Shown in pieces: positions 1-6,532 of a stretch of DNA of 7,862 nucleotides (position 1 is the first letter of the stretch; each line of letters opens with the position of its first letter). The notes beneath the pieces were generated by a model, which worked only from the letters and a program-made list of their open reading frames with translations, had not been told where the DNA came from and did no database searches. The translations under genes and the position numbers were made by a program. This DNA comes from Flavobacterium sp. (GTDB lineage Bacteria > Bacteroidota > Bacteroidia > Flavobacteriales > Flavobacteriaceae), in contig JADMKR010000023.1 of the NCBI GenBank assembly GCA_015478765.1, forward strand, positions 1 through 7,862, written 5' to 3'.

Positions 1-701
1 ATTGGTTGCGGGCAACTGATCCGGATGTTGTTTGCCTGCAGGAAATTAAAGCCAATGTTGAACAAATTCCGGTAGCAGAGTTCGAAGCTGCCGGTTATCT
101 ATATCATTATTGGTTTCCTGCCGAGAAAAAAGGCTATAGCGGCGTGGCGATTTTGTCAAAAACCGAACCCGATAACGTGGTTTACGGAACCGGCATCGCC
201 CATATGGATTTTGAAGGGCGGAATATTCGCGCCGATTTTGGTGATATCTCCGTAATGAGTTTCTATATGCCATCGGGAACAAACAGCATCCGGATTCCCC
301 ACAAGTTCATGTACATGGATGACTTCCGGGATTACATGATCGAGTTGCGCAACCAACTTCCCAATCTGGTCATCTGCGGTGATTACAATATTTGTCATAA
401 GCCGATTGATATACACGATCCGGTACGCAACAAGAATGTTTCCGGTTTTTTACCCGAAGAACGCGAGTGGCTCGATATTTTTTTAGATAACGGATTTGTC
501 GACAGTTTCCGACATTTCAATTCCGATCCCGGCCATTACACCTGGTGGAGCAATTTTGGAAATGCACGCGCCAATAACAAAGGTTGGCGTATCGATTACA
601 TTTTGGTGACAAAGCCACTACAGGAAAGGCTGCGCCGTGCGTTGATATTGTGCGACGCCAAGCATTCGGACCATTGCCCGATTTTATGTGAAATAGAATA
701 A
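1..701 (+). CDS. xth: Exodeoxyribonuclease III (AP endonuclease), 5'-truncated by window edge
   Basis: This is a Mg-dependent exonuclease III/AP endonuclease of the EEP (endonuclease/exonuclease/phosphatase) fold. The family cuts DNA at abasic sites and removes 3' blocking groups in base-excision repair. The reading frame is open to the left edge (a Trp codon at 3-5, then Leu at 6-8), so the TTG at 6 is an internal Leu and not a start; roughly 20 N-terminal residues lie outside. Numbering from codon 6, the active-site motifs are complete: LQEIK with metal-binding E13, the Tyr of SFYMPSG (Y87), GDYN (D126, N128), WRIDY (D197) and SDHCP (D222, H223). These correspond to the E. coli residues around E34, Y109, D151/N153, D229 and D258/H259. 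The C-terminus is intact and stops at 699-701. The lipoprotein gene follows after 16 bp on the same strand, so the two may share a transcript. Identity is near certain; only the start is missing. Confidence 0.96.
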   Translation, partial: WLRATDPDVVCLQEIKANVEQIPVAEFEAAGYLYHYWFPAEKKGYSGVAILSKTEPDNVVYGTGIAHMDFEGRNIRADFGDISVMSFYMPSGTNSIRIPHKFMYMDDFRDYMIELRNQLPNLVICGDYNICHKPIDIHDPVRNKNVSGFLPEEREWLDIFLDNGFVDSFRHFNSDPGHYTWWSNFGNARANNKGWRIDYILVTKPLQERLRRALILCDAKHSDHCPILCEIE

Positions 702-717
702 CAACCAATATATCAAA

Positions 718-1683
718 ATGAAAATAGCTCAAAAATTATCCGTCGGGTTGCTGGTGATGTTTATCGCAACCTCGTGTGTGACCAAGAAAGTGTATACCGA
801 TCTGGAATCTAAGTTCGCCAACCTGAAAAAAGAAAATACCGCTCTATCTGCCGAAAACGAGGAGTTGTCGTCAGCCAAACGAAAACTCGATACTGATTTG
901 GCTCAACTCCAGAAGGATTTTGATCGGCTTAAGCAGGAGCGCGACAAGTTGGAGGCACAATTTGCTTCGGCCGACAGCAATCTGAGGAATCTTCAGGCGT
1001 CATACAATGCCCTGGAGAAGAACAGCGACGACGTGCTTCAGTCAAACCTGAATAAAAATCGGGAATTGCTCGCCCAATTGGAAACAAAAGAACGCACCCT
1101 TGCTGCTGAGCAGGCCCGTCTCGACAAATTAAAGAACGACTTGCAGGAAAGCAGCCGGCGATTGGCCGAACTCGAAAGTATGGTTGCCACCAAAGATGCG
1201 GCGATGAGCCGCCTGAAAGAAACATTATCGAAAGCATTGAACAGTTTTGAAGGTAAAGGGCTGACAGTTGAGCAGAAAAACGGAAAAGTATATGTTTCAA
1301 TGGAAAACAAGCTGTTGTTCAATTCAGGCAGCTGGGCTGTTGGAGCTGAAGGCCGGCGCGCGGTGGTCGAAGTCGGTAAAGTCCTCGCCGATAATCCGGA
1401 GATATCTGTTTTGATCGAAGGCCATACCGACGATGTTGTTTACGCCGGATCGGGTCCGATATCCGACAACTGGGACCTTTCGACCAAACGAGCGACTGCA
1501 ATTGTTGCAATCCTGGGTGAAAATAAAAAGATTTCCCGCCAAAACCTGACCGCCGCGGGACGTGGTGAATATGCGCCTGTGGCATCAAATGCGACAGCAG
1601 ACGGCAAAGCCAAGAACCGTCGCATCGAAATTATACTGACGCCAAAGCTCGACGACATTTCAAAAATGTTGAACGAAATTTAA
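718..1683 (+). CDS. OmpA-family coiled-coil lipoprotein (peptidoglycan-binding)
   Basis: This is a 321-residue envelope lipoprotein. Residues 1-20 form a lipoprotein signal: a basic start, a hydrophobic core and the lipobox ATSC with Cys20 as the lipidation site. Residues 21-29 (VTKKVYTDL) lack the acidic run seen after Cys in surface-exported Bacteroidota lipoproteins, so a periplasm-facing location is inferred. Residues about 28-170 are rich in Leu, Lys, Glu and Gln with heptad-like spacing and should form a long coiled coil. Residues about 190-310 are an OmpA C-terminal domain, with EGHTDD (D238), NWDLSTKRA (R258) and NRRIEIIL (300-307). The Asp and Arg match the residues that bind diaminopimelate in family members, so it probably tethers the outer membrane to peptidoglycan across a coiled-coil spacer. 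There is no beta-barrel. The start at 718 is the only ATG placed ahead of the signal peptide; its upstream sequence is AT-rich with no Shine-Dalgarno sequence. It lies 16 bp after the exonuclease gene. Confidence 0.93.
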   Translation: MKIAQKLSVGLLVMFIATSCVTKKVYTDLESKFANLKKENTALSAENEELSSAKRKLDTDLAQLQKDFDRLKQERDKLEAQFASADSNLRNLQASYNALEKNSDDVLQSNLNKNRELLAQLETKERTLAAEQARLDKLKNDLQESSRRLAELESMVATKDAAMSRLKETLSKALNSFEGKGLTVEQKNGKVYVSMENKLLFNSGSWAVGAEGRRAVVEVGKVLADNPEISVLIEGHTDDVVYAGSGPISDNWDLSTKRATAIVAILGENKKISRQNLTAAGRGEYAPVASNATADGKAKNRRIEIILTPKLDDISKMLNEI

Positions 1684-1697
1684 TTGGCCGAATTTAG

Positions 1698-3080
1698 CTA
1701 GTAGATATTGATTTTAGTGGTGAATGCTGTGCCTACGGCGTCTGTGATGTTCATTAAGTACATTCCGGGCTGCAAACCACTCACATCCAACGGTTGATCG
1801 TTTTGCTCTAAAGCGGCGCTTTGCAAAAGTTTACCAGTCAAATCAAAAACACGCACCTCCGATGGAAATGACATCGAAGGTGCGTTTATTGTTATTTCAT
1901 TATCGGCGGGATTTGGATAAATGCTGATGTCGGTCAATGTCAGGTCGGAAACGGCCAATGATGAATCGACGATCTTATAGATCGTGCCGCCGGACGAAGC
2001 AGCAACATACAGCTCGCCCTCAATATCCTGGCCGAAGGTGGTAAAGAAATTACTTCCTGAAAAAGTAGCCGAGTAAGCAATGTCACCTGTGGAAATATCG
2101 ACCATTCCGATGCGATTTACACAATAATCGGCAAAGAAATATTTTCCCGAAAAATCGGGATAGTTATCGCCGGCATACACATAGCCACCAGTAATGGAGC
2201 ATGCGCCGCCGGAATGGGTATACTCTGCAAATGGTAATTCAAATGTCAGGCCCGGCGTCGTACATTCAATATAAATATTGCTGCCTTCGTAACAACGCCA
2301 TCCGTAGTTCAAACCGGCCTGGGTTGATTCAACGAAATTTATTTCCTCGATTTGGCTCTGGCCCACGTCGGCAATCCACAAATCGCCCGAATTTGCATCA
2401 AATGAGAATTTCCACGGATTCCGCAATCCGATTGCCCAAATTTCATCATTGCCGGCTACGCCAACGTAGGGATTGTCGGCCGGAATACCGTAAGTCCCGG
2501 CAACATCGACATCGATCCGGAGCATCTTACCGAGATTGTCGTTTATGTTTTGCGCCCGGTTTCCGGGATCGCCGCCGCTTCCGCCATCACCGGTGCCGAT
2601 ATAAAGATATCCATCGGGTCCGAATTTAATCGTGCCGCCGTTGTGATTGGAAAACGGTTGCGCGATGGTAAGAATGGTGGATGCACTCGCGGGATCAGCA
2701 ATATTTGGATTTGCAGCACTTACCGAGTATCTCGCGATGACGGTAGCGCCGTCGCCCGCCCGTGTATAATTGACGAAAAAATATCCGTTATTCGCATAAT
2801 CGGGGTGAAATGCGAGACCTAATAGTCCGCGTTCGCCGCCGCTTAAGATCGTCGAATTGGTCAATGTCAGGAAATTGGTAGGATTAACCGAGCCATCGGC
2901 ATTGAGGATTTTAATGGCACCTCCCTGTTGAACCACAAAAAGTCGGGAATCACCCGCATGTGCGATATCGACCGGACTTGTAAAACCGGTTGCAAATGGC
3001 GTTATCTCTACTACTTGCGACATAGCAAACGTCGAAATTAATACCAGAATTAAAGTAATTTTCAGTTTCATAGCACGCAT
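1698..3080 (-). CDS. PQQ-dependent aldose sugar dehydrogenase-like protein with type IX secretion sorting domain
   Basis: This is a secreted six-bladed beta-propeller of the glucose/sorbosone dehydrogenase family (soluble PQQ glucose dehydrogenase and YliI/Asd relatives), which oxidises aldoses using PQQ and Ca2+. Two starts are possible: ATG at 3080, or ATG at 3071 (residue 4), which gives a cleaner signal peptide (MKLKITLILVLISTFAMSQ) and is preferred. Family motifs run in order: GERGLLGLAFHPDY (82-95), NHNGG (145-149; H146 fits the catalytic base), GPDGYLYIGTGDGG (154-167), GLRNPWKFSF (218-227; R220-N221 fit the PQQ-contacting Arg-Asn) and DLWIADVGQSQIEEINF (233-249). Four cysteines (263, 273, 294, 320) could form disulfides; there is no CxxCH heme site. 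Residues about 380-460 form a type A sorting domain, with SIYPNP (386-391), VRVFDLTGK and LQPGMYLMNI. Release to the cell surface or medium through the T9SS is therefore expected. The physiological sugar cannot be read from sequence. The gene converges on the OmpA-like gene with a 14-bp gap. Confidence 0.92.
   Translation of the reverse strand: MRAMKLKITLILVLISTFAMSQVVEITPFATGFTSPVDIAHAGDSRLFVVQQGGAIKILNADGSVNPTNFLTLTNSTILSGGERGLLGLAFHPDYANNGYFFVNYTRAGDGATVIARYSVSAANPNIADPASASTILTIAQPFSNHNGGTIKFGPDGYLYIGTGDGGSGGDPGNRAQNINDNLGKMLRIDVDVAGTYGIPADNPYVGVAGNDEIWAIGLRNPWKFSFDANSGDLWIADVGQSQIEEINFVESTQAGLNYGWRCYEGSNIYIECTTPGLTFELPFAEYTHSGGACSITGGYVYAGDNYPDFSGKYFFADYCVNRIGMVDISTGDIAYSATFSGSNFFTTFGQDIEGELYVAASSGGTIYKIVDSSLAVSDLTLTDISIYPNPADNEITINAPSMSFPSEVRVFDLTGKLLQSAALEQNDQPLDVSGLQPGMYLMNITDAVGTAFTTKINIY
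1851..1885 (-). other. Long terminator-like hairpin inside the sugar dehydrogenase coding region
   Basis: Arms 1851-1864 and 1872-1885 are inverted repeats of 14 bases separated by 7 bases. In the - strand (sense) RNA all 14 positions pair, one of them as G-U; in the + strand RNA the same position is a C-A mismatch. The sense strand continues GTTTTTGATTTG, so hairpin plus T-run resembles an intrinsic terminator, yet it lies within codons for residues about 399-410 of the dehydrogenase, at the start of its sorting domain. On the + strand the hairpin is followed by TTTATTGTTATTTC and lies about 170 bases past the OmpA-like stop, where it could limit antisense read-through. The structure is seen directly; any function is inference. 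Confidence 0.45.
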
Positions 3081-3098
3081 ATTTAAAAGTTTGTCCCG

Positions 3099-3128
3099 TA
3101 AATATACATTAAAATAGCTTTTTACTAA
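3099..3128 (-). promoter_or_regulatory. Candidate Bacteroidota-type promoter for the sugar dehydrogenase gene
   Basis: On the - strand TATATTTA (3106-3099) matches the Bacteroidota -7 consensus TAnnTTTG except at the last base. A weak -33-like CTTTAG ends about 18 bp upstream. The site lies in the 82-bp gap after the glycosyltransferase gene and would give a 5' leader of roughly 10-25 bases. AT-rich sequence yields such matches by chance, so this is tentative. Nothing else is visible in this gap; no GC-rich hairpin with a T-run follows the glycosyltransferase stop. Confidence 0.3.
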
Positions 3129-3162
3129 AGTGCTACGTATTGAAAATTAGCCAGTTACCGAT

Positions 3163-5130
3163 CTAAAAATCAAATTCGTCAAGTTCGTCGATAATTATGG
3201 AGTCGACTTCGGTAGAATCCTGTTCGGTTACTACAAATCCGCGGGCGCGTCCCGTAAGTATTACAGGTTCATTCATTGCAACGGTATCGTTCTGTATAAG
3301 TCCGCGTCGCAGCATGAGGTTGGTGATATACCGATTTTTTCGAATAACATGCGGTTTTAAGGTTCCTTGATTGGTGAATTGCCAGGTAAATGCTTTTGGG
3401 CGCGGAACTATTCCTGCCAGAAAAACCGATTCATTCAATGATAATTGCGACGGATGTTTCTCAAAGTAGAATATGGAAGCTTCGCCAATTCCGTAAATAT
3501 TCGGCCCCCATTCAATTACGTTAAAATATACTTCGAGCATACGGTGTTTGCTGGCGATTCGGTTATTTTCCAAAATGTAGACCAGTAAAATCTCTTCTAG
3601 CTTTCTCGACAGGGTTTTTTCGCGTGTCAAAAAAACGTTTTTCACTAATTGCATGCTTATGGTACTTGCACCGCGCGCAAACTTCTTGGTTTTGATGTTT
3701 TTGATGATCGATTGCTTGAAAGCATCGTTGATAAACCCTTTATGCGAGAAGAACGACGGATCTTCGGTGGTTAGCACAGCATTTCGAAGATAGGGTGAGA
3801 TTTGTTCAAGAGGCGTGAAATAAATATTGTCGTTAGAAACCCAAATAGCTCGCTGAGGTTTGCCGTTCTCGATGGCGCGATAGGTAAACGAGGTATTCAA
3901 CTTGGAGAGATTGGCCTCGCCGTATTTGACAATTTTCAAGTTTTCTTTGTTCATATCGGTTTCAAAAATAAGCGCATCCGGTTTATTTTTATTGAATTCG
4001 AATTTGAGATCAAAGTCAAAAGATCCTTCGGCGACCATTCCTTCAAAATTAGTGAACAGGCCTTCGGGGAGTGAATCGATGAAGTCCTGCGCCGGCATTT
4101 TTGGAATCTGGATATTCATACGATAAATCGTGTCGGCACGAACATCGTAGGCCAAGTGAGGCCGGAATTCAATTTTGTTCAGGCGCGCGGTCGATGAACT
4201 GTCGATAGCCATGAAATCGGCGCCAAATCGCATCCTATAATCGAACCTGGCATTTCTGATCACAACATCTTTGGAAGCAAGCCGCCGATTATTTACTTTG
4301 AGATTTACGATCGAGGTGAAGCCATCAACGTGTAATTCACCGCCGCTCATTTCTATTTCGCTTACATTTAACCTTATCGAGTCGAATGCGGCTTCCACAT
4401 TGTAGCGTTCATCGATATATGGAAGCCTGATTTGGCCACTGTCGCGGTTGAAAAATCGCAAATCTGTTGTTTTGTTTCGAGGATCGGCTTTTCCTGATAT
4501 GCGCCAATTCTGTTTGAACTTACCGGCAACAATTGTCATTTTACTGTCGAGGAGTTTATCGGCCAGGCGTAATTCCTGCAGATTCAAAGTTGCATTTCTG
4601 CCTTTATTCTCGACGCGGAGTTCGACATTGGTCACCTCCATATCAGTCGGAATCAAGTTCAGAGCAGTATTTAATAGTTTGTAAGCTCGCCGGGCAATAT
4701 TGCCTTTGGTCCGGGGTGTCGCAGTCTGTTTGTTGGCTGTACGGAGAAAGGCAGCATAATTCTTTCCGTTTTCATTTTCGAGAACTGCTACAAATCCATC
4801 GTTTATATATAAGGTTCCGAGTTGTACATCGCCAACAAACAAACGCCCAAAGTTTATGTTGGTTTTAAGGCTGTTGACGCGCAGCAAGGTATCGCCATTT
4901 GCAGGAACAAGTGAAATGTCGCGCATTGACACGCCTGAAAAACTATTGAACTCGGCTTCGGCGATTTTAAAGTCGCTGTTGTATTCGCTTTTCATTTTTT
5001 CCGAAACCTTTGAAATTGCTTTTTCGAGCAATTGCTGTCGGAAGATAAAAAAGCCTGCCGTGACAAGCAGGAATAATAGTATAATGATTGCGGTCGCCCA
5101 CAGTAATCTTTTTTTGGTTTTTTCTTTCAT
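3163..5130 (-). CDS. GT51 peptidoglycan glycosyltransferase with large AsmA-like N-terminal region
   Basis: This 655-residue protein has a basic N-terminus and one membrane anchor (residues about 9-30). Then come about 400 residues of beta-rich, AsmA-like sequence (about 31-430, including ISLVPANGDTLLRVNSLK and DMEVTNVELRVENKG). A GT51 domain covers about 432-610. GT51 enzymes polymerise lipid II into glycan strands on the periplasmic face of the inner membrane. The diagnostic motifs are present: TTEDPSFFSHKG (E456 as catalytic base), GASTISMQ (487-494), RKLEE (509-513, E513 as second acidic residue) and YFNVIEWGPNIYGIGEAS (535-552). No transpeptidase motifs (SxxK, SxN, KTG) follow; the protein ends in an acidic tail (about 636-655). 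Ordinary monofunctional transglycosylases are about 230-250 residues, so the N-terminal extension is the notable part; it may position the enzyme or contact lipid or envelope partners (inference). The gene begins 39 bp after radA. Catalytic assignment is firm; the AsmA-like label is from appearance only. Confidence 0.88.
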   Translation of the reverse strand: MKEKTKKRLLWATAIIILLFLLVTAGFFIFRQQLLEKAISKVSEKMKSEYNSDFKIAEAEFNSFSGVSMRDISLVPANGDTLLRVNSLKTNINFGRLFVGDVQLGTLYINDGFVAVLENENGKNYAAFLRTANKQTATPRTKGNIARRAYKLLNTALNLIPTDMEVTNVELRVENKGRNATLNLQELRLADKLLDSKMTIVAGKFKQNWRISGKADPRNKTTDLRFFNRDSGQIRLPYIDERYNVEAAFDSIRLNVSEIEMSGGELHVDGFTSIVNLKVNNRRLASKDVVIRNARFDYRMRFGADFMAIDSSSTARLNKIEFRPHLAYDVRADTIYRMNIQIPKMPAQDFIDSLPEGLFTNFEGMVAEGSFDFDLKFEFNKNKPDALIFETDMNKENLKIVKYGEANLSKLNTSFTYRAIENGKPQRAIWVSNDNIYFTPLEQISPYLRNAVLTTEDPSFFSHKGFINDAFKQSIIKNIKTKKFARGASTISMQLVKNVFLTREKTLSRKLEEILLVYILENNRIASKHRMLEVYFNVIEWGPNIYGIGEASIFYFEKHPSQLSLNESVFLAGIVPRPKAFTWQFTNQGTLKPHVIRKNRYITNLMLRRGLIQNDTVAMNEPVILTGRARGFVVTEQDSTEVDSIIIDELDEFDF

Positions 5131-5149
5131 GCTAATTATTGTTCCAACT

Positions 5150-5181
5150 TAAAGATAGCCAATTTTAATTTATCCAAAAAG
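5150..5181 (-). promoter_or_regulatory. Candidate Bacteroidota-type promoter for the GT51 gene
   Basis: On the - strand a TTTTTG element overlapping the last codons of radA is followed after 17 bp by TATCTTTA, close to the -33/-7 consensus TTTG-N(17-23)-TAnnTTTG. Start of transcription would fall just downstream, leaving a leader of about 10-20 bases before the ATG at 5130. If real, the glycosyltransferase can be expressed apart from radA. If not, the 39-bp gap is compatible with read-through from radA. Confidence 0.3.
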
Positions 5182-6528
5182 GCGTCCGGCTATATCTTCA
5201 ATTTTAGAAACAAGTTCGACTTTGATAAGTGTGTTTTTAAGGGAAATCTTATTATATCGGGATACGAAAATCGAACTGAAACCCAATTTTTCAGCTTCCT
5301 GGATGCGTTGGTCTATTCGGTTTACCGGGCGTATTTCGCCAGAAAGACCGACTTCACCCACAAAACAATAGTCCTTGCCCACGGGAATATCTTCATTTGA
5401 TGAAAGAATGGCGGCCACGACCGCGAGATCGATTGCCGGGTCATCAACCGAAATTCCGCCTGTTACATTCAGGAATACATCTTTTGTCCCGAGGCGAAAT
5501 CCGGCGCGTTTTTCCAATACCGCTAAAATCATATTAAGCCTTTTCGCGTTGTATCCCGTAGTGCTTCGCTGCGGCGTTCCGTAAACTGCTGTGCTCACCA
5601 GTGCCTGAATTTCTATCATCAGCGGACGCATGCCTTCTAAAGTAGCGGCAATCGCAGTTCCTGAAAGTTCTTCTTCTTTGTGCGAAATCAGTATTTCGGA
5701 CGGATTTGAAACTTCTCGTAGTCCGCTGCCCAGCATTTCGTAAATACCGAGTTCAGATGTCGAGCCGAATCGGTTTTTCAACGAACGCAAAATGCGATAC
5801 ACGTGATTGCGGTCACCTTCAAACTGCAGCACTGTGTCGACCATATGCTCCAGGATTTTTGGTCCGGCTATATTACCGTCTTTGGTAATGTGGCCAATAA
5901 GGATCACCGGAACATTCGATTCTTTTGCGAATTTGATCAGCTCGGCAGTACATTCCCGGATTTGGGAGATACTTCCCGGAGATGATTCGATATAATCGGT
6001 ATGCAAAGTTTGGATCGAGTCTATAATAACCACATCGGGCGATAGTTCTTCGATTTGCCTGAAGATGTTCTGCGTTTTTGTCTCGGTCAGGATATAACAA
6101 TTTTCGCCATTTGGCGTAATGCGTTCTGCCCGCATTTTGATTTGCTTCTGACTCTCCTCACCCGATACATATAACGTTTTATACGGAAGTTTTAGTGAAA
6201 TTTGCAACAGGAGCGTGCTTTTCCCGATGCCGGGTTCGCCACCCAGTAAGATGAGTGAACCCGGGACGATTCCCCCGCCCAGTACGCGGTTTAGTTCGCC
6301 ATCGCAGGTATCCATTCTGATTTCAACAGCCGAATCTATATCCCGAACTTTCAACGGAGTTGATCTTCGTTCACCGCCGGCCGAACTTTTCCAGGATGGT
6401 TTGTCTTCTTTTTGCAGCACTTCCTCTACGATGGTGTTCCATTCGCGGCAAGCGTTACATTGGCCTTGCCATTTTGAATACTGCGTTCCACAGTTTTGGC
6501 AGAAAAAAGCCGTTTTGATTTTGGTCAT
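5170..6528 (-). CDS. radA: DNA repair protein RadA (Sms)
   Basis: This is a full-length, 452-residue RadA/Sms, a cytosolic RecA-like ATPase. The family processes recombination intermediates, acting as a helicase that drives branch migration with RecA. An N-terminal C4 zinc finger is present (C10, C13, C24, C27). The ATPase core has Walker A GEPGIGKST (97-105), Walker B VVIIDS (167-171 with D170) and the RadA signature KNRFG (251-255). The C-terminal region (about 280-452) is the Lon-protease-like domain, with VGEVGLSGEIRPV (390-402). It carries DDPAIDLAV where Lon has its catalytic-serine motif, so it is a scaffold and not a protease, as in other RadA proteins. The ATG at 6526-6528 is the natural start, directly before the zinc finger. 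It lies only 4 bp after the stop of the esterase-like gene, so translation of the two may be coupled. No Shine-Dalgarno sequence is evident. Confidence 0.98.
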   Translation of the reverse strand: MTKIKTAFFCQNCGTQYSKWQGQCNACREWNTIVEEVLQKEDKPSWKSSAGGERRSTPLKVRDIDSAVEIRMDTCDGELNRVLGGGIVPGSLILLGGEPGIGKSTLLLQISLKLPYKTLYVSGEESQKQIKMRAERITPNGENCYILTETKTQNIFRQIEELSPDVVIIDSIQTLHTDYIESSPGSISQIRECTAELIKFAKESNVPVILIGHITKDGNIAGPKILEHMVDTVLQFEGDRNHVYRILRSLKNRFGSTSELGIYEMLGSGLREVSNPSEILISHKEEELSGTAIAATLEGMRPLMIEIQALVSTAVYGTPQRSTTGYNAKRLNMILAVLEKRAGFRLGTKDVFLNVTGGISVDDPAIDLAVVAAILSSNEDIPVGKDYCFVGEVGLSGEIRPVNRIDQRIQEAEKLGFSSIFVSRYNKISLKNTLIKVELVSKIEDIAGRLFG

Positions 6529-6532
6529 TAAA

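Noticed and set aside
6..8. TTG as a start codon for the exonuclease gene
   Set aside because: The frame stays open to the window edge, and known exonuclease III proteins have about 20 more residues before this point, including the first strand of the fold.
929..1300. 123-codon - strand open frame opposite the OmpA-like gene
   Set aside because: No domain or signal visible and entirely covered by the coiled-coil coding region, whose codon pattern leaves the opposite strand open.
1684..1697. Near-palindrome around GGCC at the convergent junction, considered as a bidirectional terminator
   Set aside because: It has no loop-bearing stem and no T-runs on either side, so it cannot act as an intrinsic terminator as seen.
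2201..2629. 142-codon + strand open frame opposite the sugar dehydrogenase gene
   Set aside because: Its product is Arg-rich and low in recognisable motifs, and it lies wholly antisense to a gene with clear family motifs; best explained as a shadow frame.
4533..4868. 111-codon + strand open frame opposite the GT51 gene
   Set aside because: Shadow of the AsmA-like coding region; composition unlike a real protein and no upstream signals.
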